This document shows, in pieces, positions 1 through 11,300 of a stretch of 64,000 nucleotides of DNA (positions are counted from its first letter, which is position 1; the number at the start of each line of letters is the position of its first letter). The stretch is from Manduca sexta (Eukaryota; Arthropoda; Insecta; Lepidoptera; Sphingidae). The notes under the pieces were generated by a model. The model was not told where the DNA came from. It saw only the letters and a list, made by a program, of their open reading frames with translations, and made no database searches. A program made the translations under genes and the position numbers. The stretch covers positions 186,001 to 250,000 of the forward strand of contig NC_051116.1 of assembly GCF_014839805.1 (NCBI RefSeq). The letters run 5' to 3'.

Positions 1-1136
1 TTTTATAACTTGTACATGATAAAAATGAATTCTATTTTTCTTTTTATTTCATAATTATATTTTGTAGCGTATTACGAAAGAATGGAATTTATGAGATGTA
101 TTTCTTGGCCCAAAGAAGATGTACAATAACGTACATTCGAAAAAAAATTTAACCAAGATAATTTATATATATTTGGATAGAATTCTTAAACACGAGCCTA
201 TGGAAATACATCATTTAATTCTAAAAGTATCCGTTTTTGAGATTTTTATAAATTTATTTGACTTAAAATGAACACTTTCGAAATATAAATGTTCCGAAAT
301 ATAAATCTATATTGGAACGCAGCCTCATAAAAGATAAAATTGTCAAAAAATAGTAATATTTGCCTCTCATATTACCCAGTATGACGTTCTTTTTGTTTTA
401 TTTTTAGATTTCCCTTTATATACGCGAATGAAAATAACTGAAAGCTTATTATGTATAACAAAAATCAAGAATCTAGGTAATTACCCATTCCGCCTCTTTT
501 GAGGAATCAATGATATATCTTTTGAGTTATACTGCCAACACAATTCCTTCTTATTTTTCTTCTAAATAGAGCAGTCTAAAATTATTCTTTTAATGATTCC
601 AAGCTCCCCATTGTTTCCACCTTATTATCTAATAAGTTTGATGTAGATTGGAATTAGTTCGAAATAAAAATCGAGCACCGTTACAAAAAGCAGACATGTC
701 CTTTAACGAAATAACTATAAATGTACTAAAATAGTGAAAAAGTGTTAAAATAAAACCTCCATACAAGCGAGGATACGACACATTCATTACGTTCAGTTAA
801 CCTTTCCAAGCATTGCTTCCACGGAATTTAATTATAAGTTCGTACTGTAAATTACTTTTCTACAGTCATTTAATATGTATATCTGGAAATTTCGATTAAA
901 TATCAGATATTATCTCTGGAGTTGTTTTTAATCTTAACTTTTTCAATTATCAAACTACCTTTGTTTACTAATTACTGTTATAATATTGGGGACGTGTTTC
1001 AAAATTTTCAAGTAAATTATATTTGACAGTTATTATATTAAACAGTTAATGTTGATAGTACTTTTATTACCATTTATTTGGGAGCATAGATTAAAGTAAC
1101 TTTTGTTTTTGATCGGGTTATATATTTATATGAAGA

Positions 1137-1880
1137 CTAGCTTTTGCTCGCGGCTTCGCCCGCGTGAAGGTGTTTTCCAGGATAAAATTCCACTGTTTGA
1201 TAAAAGTCTTGCTACATATTTTCCCGGTACTTATAGGTTCAAACTAATTTTATCCCCAATCTATAATTTCAGTTCAATCAGTCGAAAATATAAGAACATT
1301 TATACAAACTTTCATCCCCTATTTTATCCCCTTAAGGGTAGAATTTATCAAAATCCTTTCTTAGGGGATGCCTACGTCATAGTAGCTTTATGCATGTAAA
1401 GTCTTAGCCCGATCCGTCCAATGGTTTGGGCTGTTCCTTGATATATCACTGTTAGTCACCTTTGAGTTATATATTATATTAACAACTGAAGTTAGCTAAA
1501 ATTGAGTTTCTCGAAGCCGACCACTATTTATGTACTATGTATTTTGAGACTATGCAATTTTGTCGCGTTCGCGATTCACTTTCACTTTTGTTGAGTTTCA
1601 GAACGCGATATTAGATCCTCCAACGCGCACGCGAATTTGAACTTTATGCAGCGGTAATAAATTACAAATTGACTCTCCATTTTATTTAGAAAACGTTTGT
1701 ATGGGAAATAGAAAAATGCTGTTTTGAGGATTTTCCCGGCAATTATTCGAATTTTTCTCACCTTTTAAATCTTCCCTAGACCTCCACGAATAATTCAAGA
1801 CCAAGATAAGATAAATCCGTTCAGCCGTTCTCGAGTTTTAGCGAGACTAACGAACAGCAATTCATTTTTATATATATAGA
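1137..1880 (+). mobile_element. 744-bp CTAGC-type short interspersed element, present in copy A only
   Basis: It begins CTAGCTTTTGCTCGCGGCTTC and ends in TTTATATATATAGA. The matching empty site in the other copy is at about 11902, where the flanks join directly. The trinucleotide AGA occurs at both edges (1134-1136 and 1878-1880), so the target duplication is at most 3 bp. Similar ends recur throughout this window. It has no coding capacity, so it is non-autonomous; I cannot assign its superfamily. Confidence 0.75.
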
Positions 1881-3060
1881 TTAGCATTTCCTCAGAAGTT
1901 GTGAAAAGCCCTATTGGAATAATAAAGGTAAAATCAGTCAAATGTTAATATTGACTGGCTTGAACATTTTACATACTTTGTTGTTGACTAAACCTTGTGA
2001 CCCAAAGAGGTATAATGTAACATCAGCCATTTTGACATTGCGTTAGTAAATTAAACCAAATTTTCGTTTGTACTTCTGCTAACACTGTGCCTAAAATTAT
2101 TCTCAATACGTTTTATTTTCTACTAAAAATACTAGTTTTCTTTTCTGATTTCTTGTTTGATTAGATTTGATAATTGGTCATACAGGTATGTTACACCTCT
2201 ACCTACCCCTCAAAAGGTAAAAAAGGCGTGATTCTGTATATGGGTCAATAAAAATTCATCCCCAACTTTTAATACTATAAAGATCGCGTCCATAAGGCAG
2301 CGGTTAGAAGGACTTCATCCCGCTGTTTAATGGGTTCAGTAACTCGATGGTACCCTTGAGCCGCGTGATCTGAATCTATACACATTGATCAGGGTGTTAG
2401 GGCGCGTTCACAGTTCACGGATTTTAGTTAGACTTTATATAATATCAGCCCTGTATGTACACTGCTGGTTGACAGAAATAGACACTGCGATGGTACCTAC
2501 CTAGGCGGGACCTCGAATATGAAATCTACGTGCTGTATTATATAGTGTCTCACTGTTGAGCACTGGCCTCCTCTACTACTGAGAGGGATTAGGCCTTAGT
2601 CAACGAAACTGGCCTAGAATCAATTGGTAAACTTTAAACACCCTTAAAATTTAGTAAGATTTACCCACGTGAAATTTTTTCCTCCTTTTCGAAAACAAAT
2701 AGGTTTTTTGTAGTAAAAGTTGTTGCACCAATACTATTTTATACTTTTCCTTCATTAAAAGTAACATGTAAGTTTGCATTGTAGATTTATTATGTTATTG
2801 ACTGAGGGCCAACGTTTCGGGAATAGTGAATTAAATTACACTTTGTAAAGTGGTTGATACTACTATTATTTAAGTATTATCGTCACATGTGTACAGACCC
2901 CTATACTCGTGAGATCACTGTATAATGTGGACCCTTTGATGGCGCGCATAGATTAGATTTCGGCTCGGAATGACGTTAACCTACTTAGCGAGATTTATAT
3001 TTATAAGGATGTTATATTTGCAAAATCTGAATATTGTAGGATATGCTAAAGTTTGAAGTA

Positions 3061-3448
3061 CAAGGTCGTTTTGAAATTGCGTTACTAAATGAAACTACAT
3101 ACTCGTCTTCACCTTTGCCAAAAAATAATCATTAATAACCAATATTTTCACCAAAAATCCTGGTTTTAGTTTTCCAATTTTTTTATTATTTTGTAGTTTA
3201 ATGTGAATCGTGTGCGTGAGTGTATTTCTGACTGAAAGTATGATGTTGCCGCTTCAACGAATTCTCTTAGAGTAGTAGTAGTGGTATTAGGGCGCGTAAA
3301 ATTAAAATGACATTTTATTAATATTTATTGTGTGAAACTTACACTCTTTTATTTTACATCTACAACTCAAGAAACTTATTGTAAAGTGTTATTTCCAAGT
3401 AGACAAGTATGTGGTTTCATTTAGTAATGCAATGTCAAAATGACCCTG
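3061..3448. mobile_element. Non-autonomous TIR DNA transposon (MITE) with TA target duplication
   Basis: The two ends are inverted repeats of about 45 bp. The left end reads CAAGGTCGTTTTGAAATTGC, and the right end is the reverse complement of CAGGGTCATTTTGACATTGC. TA stands outside each end (3059-3060 and 3449-3450), as for Tc1/mariner-like elements. The interior is AT-rich with no gene. Degraded one-ended relatives appear near 2027-2090, 34180-34265 and 63525-63610. Confidence 0.7.
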
Positions 3449-3624
3449 TATGTTAAAAAGAAACGTAGAAATTTCTTAATTGATTTTGTTGTGTACACCG
3501 TCCTAGATTACTACTATTATAAGATGAAAAGAAAGTAGTATGAAATTCATGGCGTCTCTTAAACTTAAACTAAAAATTTTCTTTATTCGAATAGTCTCCC
3601 AGAAGCTGATTGTAGGTTAATTAT

Positions 3625-3810
3625 ATCCGCCAGGATAGCGACCACCGTACACAACGTGTTAAAACCCGCCATAATGGTTCCAAGTGTGTCGCATTCCGGG
3701 ATCAGACTGTGTAGGCCGGCATAATTGCGTCGATTGCGAGGGGTAATCATCTGTCGTCGGTCGACATTCTACTGGACCCCACTCCACTTACCATCAAGTG
3801 CAGGGGGTGA
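3625..3810 (-). mobile_element. Dispersed SINE-like repeat, copy A
   Basis: The reverse complement contains the block ...ACTTGATGGTAAGTGGAGTGG..., then a CGACAGATGATTACCCC-type segment, a TATGCCGGCCT segment, and ...GGCGGGTTTTAACA. The same order recurs at 34478-34675, 42805-43010, 59185-59365 and 63745-63865 on the plus strand. It lies 30 bp beyond the donor of the 3839-3970 exon, so it is intronic. Confidence 0.6.
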
Positions 3811-3838
3811 AATGTTCAAAAAAAAAATATTAACTTAC

Positions 3839-3970
3839 ACAGCACGTTGATGGTATGTGTTGCTACCACGTTCTCTGCCAGTTGTCCGTTGATACCATGG
3901 CATACCACCACCACGGAAGTGCGTTTCGGCTCCACCATCACCGTCACGTTGGATGTGGTCACCCAGCCAC
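3839..3970 (-). CDS. sns/hbs: Nephrin-family (Sns/Hbs) Ig-domain exon, second half, copy A
   Basis: Read on the minus strand, this 132-bp exon has an acceptor at CCCGCAG|GT and a donor at CTGT|GTAAGT. It encodes the C-terminal half of an immunoglobulin domain: GGWVTTSNVTVMVEP..., the F-strand Cys in VVVVCHGINGQ, and ENVVATHTINVL. This wording is characteristic of insect Sticks-and-stones/Hibris. Incoming phase 1 matches the exon at 4352-4519 exactly, so the two form one domain. The next exon would lie left of the window. It is identical in structure to 13852-13983 and probably the other allele of the same exon. Confidence 0.85.
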
Positions 3971-4351
3971 CTGCGGGAAGAATATGTTTATTATTATACT
4001 CGTATACTACAGAGGTAGGCAGAGCCTATGCTCACTATACTTTTGCATTTTTGTCGGTAAATAGTTAACCAACTCTATCTTAGTTCTCGTAGATTGTAGG
4101 GTTGACCCCAATAGATTTTTTTCAAACTAGCTTTGTGTATCCTATTTGTTAAACACATTTTTATCAATTGAATACTTTACCTTAACCCCACTCCAATGTG
4201 GGGTTGACGCCACCCCCTTTTTTAACGTATTAAAAACCGACTTGAATTAGTTTGGTCGATAGATCTCATAAAAAGCGCGTGGGGTTGACCCCACACTCAA
4301 GTAGGATGAGAGCTAGTTTGTCTAGTCCAAGAGATTGTTCATTCTCCTTAC

Positions 4352-4519
4352 CTTCAGGCGATATAGCAGTTCTATTGTTTGCCTCCTTATGCTGTTTTCC
4401 GAGGACCACCCATTTGATCTCCGCTGCAGGGTTGGAAGGTGCTGTACTGCAGGTCAGGGGCACTGGGTCCCCCACTCTCGCTTCGGAGGGGCCGGATATC
4501 GTCACGTGGGATGGAGCGA
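4352..4519 (-). CDS. sns/hbs: Nephrin-family (Sns/Hbs) Ig-domain exon, first half, copy A
   Basis: This 168-bp minus-strand exon has an acceptor at GGTTTACAG|TC and a donor at GAAG|GTAAGG. It starts APSHVTISGPSEARVGD, carries the B-strand Cys in VPLTCSTAPSNPAAEIKW with the conserved C-strand Trp, and ends TAISPEG. Spliced to 3839-3970 it gives a complete extracellular Ig domain of a cell-cell recognition receptor. It differs from the other copy at one residue (Ser against Thr in GP[S/T]EAR) plus a silent change. That is allele-level divergence, not that of an old duplicate. Confidence 0.87.
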
Positions 4520-4616
4520 CTGTAAACCAAAGATAATGTTAGAATTCAATAAAAAGTAAAAAAAAAATTAAAGTGTTAAGGAAGAATTAATGCTTGAGGC
4601 AATTTCTCCCTGTCAA

Positions 4617-4850
4617 GTCTTTACTGGTTGTAGGTCTCATATGTAAGATTCCACCTGGATAGGTACCACCGTAATGTCTATTTCTGCCGCCAAGCAGCAG
4701 CGTGTGGTCAATGTTGTGTTCCGGGTTGAAGGACATTGTAGCAAGTATAACTACTGGACATAATAAGACTTAACATCTCATGTCTCAGGATGGTGAGTGT
4801 AGTGGAATATCAAACAATACTTTGTAATTCAAGGTGTTGGATGGTGTATC
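4617..4850 (-). mobile_element. Lepidopteran SINE-like repeat, copy A
   Basis: It contains the recurring blocks CATATGTAAGATTCCACCTGG, TGTCTATTTCTGCCGCCAAG, TTGAAGGACATTGTAGC, TACTGGACATAATAA and TTTGTAATTCAAGGTGTTGG. The same order is seen at 58490-58790 and, inverted, at 16600-16895. It lies in the intron upstream of the 4352-4519 exon. Confidence 0.6.
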
Positions 4851-5494
4851 TAGAAAAATGTACAAATCAAAGCCGTGACGTCATAGAAATGATAGTGTTT
4901 ACTGATATTCGATATAAGGTCCCTTCGTATTTGACCTTCAGACGGCTAATCACGCCCATTACCTTATATTTATGAATATCTTTTGCTTGTTTACGAACTT
5001 TATGCGATATTTATTATATTATTTTCTTTTATAAAAATACTTATTTATGATAAAACTATATTCGAATGTAATCCTGTCTGAAAAGATGTTTATATTATAT
5101 TAAATTCAATAGCTAAGTTAAAGAAATATTGAGCAGTGTAAGGCCGTATAATTAATTTTATGTTGTGGTAAATTTGGTGCTTGCAATTTTCATCTCAAGT
5201 AATGAATAAAATCATTGTTAAAATGATTAATACTTAATATATAGCATGATATATAATATATACTATAAATAATATAATGCCTTTTATATGTTCTTAGTCA
5301 ACTTTAATCTAACATCTTTTGTGTTTAAGATATTAATTATCATGAGAGACTAGGCCGAAAAACAAATGACTGCAGAAGGACATCGAAAAATATGAAGTTA
5401 TGCTTTTCAACAACATTTTACATTGGTAAAATATAACCTTTAAAATAACATCTACCGCTATAAACGTAAAATCATAGTTTTAATTTATATCACA

Positions 5495-5676
5495 CTAGCT
5501 TTTGCCCGCGGCTCCGCCCGCGTTATAATGTTACGGGATAAAAACTAGCCTATAGCACTCGGGAGTAATGTAGCTTTCTACTAGTAAAAGAAATTTCAAA
5601 ATCGGTTCAATAGTTTCAGAGTTTATTCCCTACAAACATAGTTACACACTTTCCTCTTTATAATAATAGTATAGAT
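5495..5676 (+). mobile_element. Short CTAGC-type element, copy A
   Basis: It starts CTAGCTTTTGCCCGCGGCTC, continues with the phrase AAATCGGTTCAATAGTTTCAG, and ends AATAGTATAGAT. It is a shorter relative of the 744-bp element at 1137-1880 and is present in both copies of the block, so this insertion is older. Confidence 0.6.
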
Positions 5677-5689
5677 AAAAACTGCGTAA

Positions 5690-6000
5690 ATCATTGACGT
5701 ATATTCTATAGACACGAACGTCCATATAAACTATTTGTTCAAAATCTGAACTAAAATGGCAACCAAAACGTCACTGTTGTAACCTATTTATTCACTTGAA
5801 CAACAAATAATTTTACTTATTTGACTACTATTTATTCACATTCAGGTTTACATTGAGACTTGAGTTATTTTGAGCGCCACTCCGTACATAACCACACGCC
5901 GTCAATATTGAAATCATACTTAATCAGGTGTGCAGATTGCAGTACAGTTGAGTCGAACAAAAGTGTACGGAACGCCAGATCTAGTACAAAATATCGATGG
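5690..6000 (+). repeat. 310-bp dispersed repeat, inverted relative to 50815-51138
   Basis: The segment reads CGTATATTCTATAGACACGA, then AACTATTTGTTCAAAATCTG, then ATTCACTTGAACAACAAATA, down to CCAGATCTAGTACA. It is the reverse complement of 50815-51138, with similarity decreasing toward the CTAGTAC end. I see no coding region. It is probably an unrecognised mobile element. Confidence 0.7.
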
Positions 6001-6340
6001 CGTAAATAGATTAACAATTTAAATTAAACTATTTTACGGATTTTATCGCGGTTTTAATATTTTATTTTTCTCCTGACGTTTCGAACACTTTGCAGCCTTC
6101 ATGGTCACGGGGGGGACTGAGGTGTTGTTCATCCGCAAAGTCAGAGTTACAATATCTACCTACATTTTATAAATACACAATTTTTTTAAAAAAAATAGAT
6201 ATTCGTGGTCCGATCTACGCAGAATGAGCTCACAGTGTCTTGAAGATTAACAATTGTCAAACATATACCTTTAAAATACAATTTACAAGCCATGTAACAC
6301 AATAACAGTCATGCGATATTCGCAAACATTTCTCTTTGAA

Positions 6341-6840
6341 NNNNNNNNNNNNNNNNNNNNNNNNNNNNNNNNNNNNNNNNNNNNNNNNNNNNNNNNNNNN
6401 NNNNNNNNNNNNNNNNNNNNNNNNNNNNNNNNNNNNNNNNNNNNNNNNNNNNNNNNNNNNNNNNNNNNNNNNNNNNNNNNNNNNNNNNNNNNNNNNNNNN
6501 NNNNNNNNNNNNNNNNNNNNNNNNNNNNNNNNNNNNNNNNNNNNNNNNNNNNNNNNNNNNNNNNNNNNNNNNNNNNNNNNNNNNNNNNNNNNNNNNNNNN
6601 NNNNNNNNNNNNNNNNNNNNNNNNNNNNNNNNNNNNNNNNNNNNNNNNNNNNNNNNNNNNNNNNNNNNNNNNNNNNNNNNNNNNNNNNNNNNNNNNNNNN
6701 NNNNNNNNNNNNNNNNNNNNNNNNNNNNNNNNNNNNNNNNNNNNNNNNNNNNNNNNNNNNNNNNNNNNNNNNNNNNNNNNNNNNNNNNNNNNNNNNNNNN
6801 NNNNNNNNNNNNNNNNNNNNNNNNNNNNNNNNNNNNNNNN
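6341..6840. other. Assembly gap (500 N), contig A/contig B join
   Basis: A run of exactly 500 N, the conventional size for a gap of unknown length. The sequence ending at 6340 continues, in the second copy, at 16364, so this join is suspect. Confidence 0.98.
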
Positions 6841-6986
6841 AGTTGTGTTCCGGGAACTCATGTAACAACCCCTAAATCTAGTTTTCTATACTTAGCGCTT
6901 TACTAATATTATAAGGAAGTGCAAAATTAAATTAGGAAACCGATTCGAAATTAATTTTTCATTACTAATTATTACTAAGTGATGGA

Positions 6987-7225
6987 CTGGCTCGGTGACG
7001 TAGTTGTATTACCATTCCAGTGCTGAGGACTTGGGTTCGATCTCCTGGTCGGACAATGATATTGGGTTTTTCTACTCAGTATCAGTTAGTATGGAATTTG
7101 TGTCTGATATAGCAATAGGCTCCGTCTATCATGTCATGGGACGGAATATGTATGGCGAAAAGTGAGTGCACCAGTTGCGCCTCTGCCTATCCCTTCGGAG
7201 ATAGAGATAAAAGACGTAACTGTAT
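6987..7225 (+). mobile_element. tRNA-derived SINE
   Basis: The head GGCTCGGTGACGTAGTTGTA and the B-box-like GGGTTCGATCTCC resemble a tRNA-derived pol III promoter. The body has GGGTTTTTCTACTCAGTATC, TAGCAATAGGC, CATGGGACGGAATA and GCGCCTCTGCCTATCCCTTC. The best copy of the same family is at 57818-58075. Confidence 0.7.
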
Positions 7226-7527
7226 GCGTATTACTTTAATAAAACTGATTTAGAAGCCATTGCATTTTGATGCATTACAATAGAACTTCAGGTTGTAGGG
7301 TACGTGGTAGGTAGTTTTGGATTTAGAAGTAATTTTGAGTCAACGGTCTTTGACAAACTTACCTTAACATGTATACCTTTGTAATAGTTAACAATATTTT
7401 GCCTTCCTCTGTCGTTCTAATTTAATAAAGATAAGAAACTGAACACATACTCACAGCTAGCTTTAAGAGTAAAAATAGCTGCTAAACTAAAATCCAAAAG
7501 TATTGCCAAAACAAAACTGATAATATT

Positions 7528-7732
7528 ATCTATACATATTATAAAACAAAGTCTCTTATTCTGTCTGTATGTTATCGATTTTCTCAAAATCTACTGAACG
7601 GATTTTTATGAAATTTGGTATGGAGATAGTTTAAGCACCTGGGAATGTTATAGGCTATTTTCTATACCGGGAATATATAGCGGGACTTCACAAAACTCCT
7701 TCACGCGAGCGAAGTCGCGAGCAAAAGCTAGT
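7528..7732 (-). mobile_element. Short CTAGC-type element (reverse)
   Basis: The reverse complement starts CTAGCTTTTGCTCGCGACTTC and ends ATATGTATAGAT. It contains the conserved AAAATCCGTTCAGTAGATTTT and AATCGATAACATACAGACAG phrases shared with 38891-39098 and 41581-41762. Confidence 0.65.
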
Positions 7733-8089
7733 AAGTCAAATATAATAGTTGTTATCACAGTCATATTTGACAATAGTAATTTTGCCTTACTATTAGGGAT
7801 TACCCGATATACGCCGTTTATTAGTAAACCTGTTAAAACGAATAAGTTTTCTAAAAGGAGGTCATTCTTTCCGAGCCAGCCCTCCGTCCACTTCAGTTTA
7901 CCAACATACAATTAATTTGCACGACGGCCAACGATTCATTACTTTAATGAGGAACACGCGCGTCCCCCCTCCGGGAAAAATGGCGGGAGTGGAGCCAAGT
8001 GATAATTTGATGGGAAGACATTTGTTCGGTTTTCAATATTTGATATTTGGTGTTTGATAAATGTCAATTGAAAGTGTTGATGAAGTCAT

Positions 8090-8385
8090 TTTTCCATATT
8101 ATCGTATATATACAAAAATGAATCCCCATTTCCCTTGGTCACGCCATCACGCGTGAACGGCTGGACCGATTTCACAAATTTTTTTTTGTGTTTGTTATTG
8201 TCAGGAGAAGGTTGTTATGGAAGAAAAAAATCAAAAAATTGCGCGGAAAAATAGAAAATTTAAGAAAACTTGAAAATATTAATTTTATATAACTGTCAAT
8301 TGTTTGAAATAATTGTCAGCGATTGACAGAAGGCGCGGCAAATTCATAGTTAAGACAGGACAATGTCTGTCGGGTCAACTAGTAT
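8090..8385 (+). mobile_element. Probable non-autonomous element ending CTGTCGGGTCAACTAGTATA
   Basis: It runs from TATATACAAAAATGAAT through AACGGCTGGACCGATTTCAC to ACAATGTCTGTCGGGTCAAC followed by TAGTATAT. I recognise these end phrases as recurrent in moth and butterfly genomes. No gene lies inside. Confidence 0.45.
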
Positions 8386-11300
8386 ATTATAACTCTCTTT
8401 CAAGTTATTTGTAAGGCATCGCGTAGACGCTATCAATTTGAAAACACTATTATGATATTGACGGTTGAATTTTCTGACACACTGTCTTGCGGTGTAGTCA
8501 AGGTGTAGTTTTGGATATGAGTTTGAAGCATCTGTGCGGCGTCTAATATAATTGGAAAATTTGTGAGAACATATACGAATTAAATGCATAACCTCTGAGT
8601 GGATTTAATGCTTGGCACACAGATCCAGTTTTGGATAAATGTTAGCATTTTTTATGCTGGATACGTATAATATAGTGGGATTTCATACTAAGAAATTTCA
8701 TAGACACGTGCGAGCAAAATTTAGATTACCAATTATCGGAAATATTTAATTACTATTAAGTTCTAAATACTTATATATCCTATCTATATTTTTGTTTGTT
8801 AATATTTCTAGATTCAAAAACACAATTCTATTTTCAAAACAAACAATATTACAGACTTCCATCAATTCCACATCGCTGCTGATATTTTTAAATCTAAATT
8901 AAGCAAAGGACAAAAAACATTCAGCCGGCGAGTGTGAGGGAGAAAAAATGTAGAACGGCTTACCAGGTTAAGCCTACTACAGGTTTATAGCTTAAAGCTG
9001 GTGGAAAAATCGGGCTTAACATGAATTACTGTTATAGGTTCCGTACATTTGCCTTTAAGGAAATTATGCATAGTGGTCATAAAATGCATGAGTAAATGGG
9101 GATAGAGTTGCTAGACTAGAAAATAAGTGTAGACCTATATGAAGAATTAAGGGTTTATTATTAATTTAGCTGACAGTAAAATAAAATATGATCAACTATG
9201 AAGGATAGCATAACTGTGGTTTTAAGAGTTTTTTTTTGGATTCTAAATCCTTTTTGGTTACCATTAATCTAAGGTGTATTTTTTATTGTTTTTTAGAAAG
9301 GTAAAAAAAACTATTATATGGATTTTATCTCGGTTTTATATTATAATTTTCTCAATGATTTATGTTAGATTCGCCATTTTACAATATTAAAATGAATGAC
9401 AACCAACAAGGGTCTGGTTAATTAAAATGTTGTCAATTCCAAACTAAGGGTAATATCATGAGGTTTGATTAATTTTTACGCACGCGGAACCCCGCCCGGC
9501 CGCCATGTTGGACCGCTTCCGGTTCCGGTAAATTTTATGATAATTCGCCAGACAGGATGTCGACCGTGCCCGGTCTGTTAACCGCAATAGTTTTTAGTTG
9601 TTTTGCAATTCTTTTCAGCAAACTTATTAATTTAGGGACATGATAACATTTTTGACTTTTAAAAATTAAGATTAAAGAATTTAAGTGTTTTCGTATTTGT
9701 CTGCCAACCCTAAATCAGCGTGATGGCCTGAATCCAGTAGAAGAACCCTGTGCCCAGCAGTGGGACAATATTTACATGACTGGTATTATTATTAATTTCA
9801 ATTAATTATAATATAATTAAAGCTTAAGGCAATGAGTTATAGGTTTAGTATTATACATATAAGCTATTGTGTTCAAGGTATCTTCTAAATATTAAAACAG
9901 TATATCTGAAGAAATATGAATGCAACCTCCTTTCTAATATAATTTACAGTGACTGTATAGTTCAGGTTCTTAAAACAAAAAATTGGTCACACTGTCTTTC
10001 ATGTTTCAACTAGTGTAATTCCTAATAATAACTAACTAATATTATATACAATGAGCAAGGTGACGTGGTTAAGCCTGCGAAAAAAAAAGAAATAAAAAGG
10101 GCGGGAAATTGAACCGGCTGGCCAGCGGACCACGGCGTAGGTGATACACTTTTGCTGGCATTTTGCTTTGGATAGGACGGACATTCACAATTGTTCCATT
10201 TCGCTAGCTATATTTTTATGTTCTTGCTCGTTTGCTTATTTGTTAACTAATTTGTTTAAAATTGTTGTCTTTTAGTAAATAAGTTAAGTTATACTTAGGT
10301 ACTAAATACTATTTTATTTTTGAGTTGATTGTCAAACAAATAAGTGTGAAAAATGCTAAATGTACGATAATTCAGTATTTTATCAATATCTATATGGTCG
10401 AATATGATAATGCGTTTAGAATTTGTATTACAACAGGAAAATATTCAAAGTACAGTTCCTCAAGGATGAAATCTCATGACGGATAGGAAAGAACGCCAAA
10501 TATACGTTTCCTGTTCGTCGGTGTTCGAGAAAATTCCATAACATATTTCCAATTATGTTCTGACAGCAAATCAAATGCAGCCGCGTTCGAGGGTGAAAAA
10601 TCGATCTTTTCCCTTACGTAAAAAATCGCTGGCAATCTATAGGGTTAATTGTTTGGTTACTCTGTAGATGGCAGCGTCGTCATTCGTGCCGAAATTTAAA
10701 GATTTTTGTTCTTGGATTATTTACAGTTGGTTTAAAGGTATTTATATTATAATTTATGTTTATAAATTTTTATAACTTGTACATGATAAAAATGAATTCT
10801 ATTTTTCTTTTATTTCATAATTATATTTTGTAGCGTATTACGAAAGAATGGAATTTATGAGATGTATTTCTTGGCCCAAAGAAGATGTACAATAACGTAC
10901 ATTCGAAAAAAAATGTAACCAAGATAATTTATATATATTTGGATAGAATTCTTAAACACGAGCCTATGGAAATACATCATTTAATTCTAAAAGTATCCGT
11001 TTTTGAGATTTTTATAAATTTATTTGACTTAAAATGAACACTTTCGAAATATAAATGTTCCGAAATATAAATCTATATTGGAACGCAGCCTCATAAAAGA
11101 TAAAATTGTCAAAAAATAGTAATATTTGCCTCTCATATTACCCAGTATGACATTCTTTTTGTTTTATTTTTAGATTTCCCTTTATATACGCGAATGACAA
11201 TAACTGAAAGCTTATTATGTAAAACAAAAATGAAGAATCTAGGTAATTACCCATTCCGCCTCTTTTGAGGAATCAATGATATATCTTTTGAGTTATACTG

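Larger units (their letters stand above)
1..6340. repeat. Contig A: near-identical copy of 10768-16363 (probable uncollapsed haplotig)
   Basis: This whole stretch can be followed base by base in 10768-16363 with scattered substitutions and one large difference, a 744-bp insertion at 1137-1880. The lengths (6340 against 5596) differ by that amount. The match continues to the last base before the N run: the final bases at 6340 correspond to 16363, where the other copy simply reads on. A duplication ending exactly at a scaffold gap is the usual mark of two alleles placed side by side. Outside the two Ig exons it is intron sequence plus mobile elements. Confidence 0.85.
6841..10767. other. Contig B left part: intron or intergenic sequence, no gene seen
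   Basis: AT-rich sequence without convincing exons on either strand. Its equivalent in the other copy should lie left of the window. Besides the elements listed separately, it holds a repeat piece at 9710-9790 (phrase TGTGCCCAGCAGTGGGACAA). It also has a tRNA-like SINE piece near 10100-10145, minus strand, where the reverse complement contains GCCGGTTCAATTTCCCG, resembling a B box. Confidence 0.5.

Noticed and set aside
3847..4068. Plus-strand open frames rich in His and Thr (also 13815-14074)
   Set aside because: Antisense of the Ig exon on the minus strand running into a dispersed repeat.
4252..4559. Plus-strand open frames over the Ig exon (and the same at 14328-14581)
   Set aside because: They are antisense shadows. 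The minus strand has the splice sites, the Ig Cys and Trp, and matching phases.
6257..6875. Open frames across the N run (also at 23285-23833 and 40996-41578)
   Set aside because: They consist of unknown bases; only the plus-strand piece from 41534 is real coding sequence.
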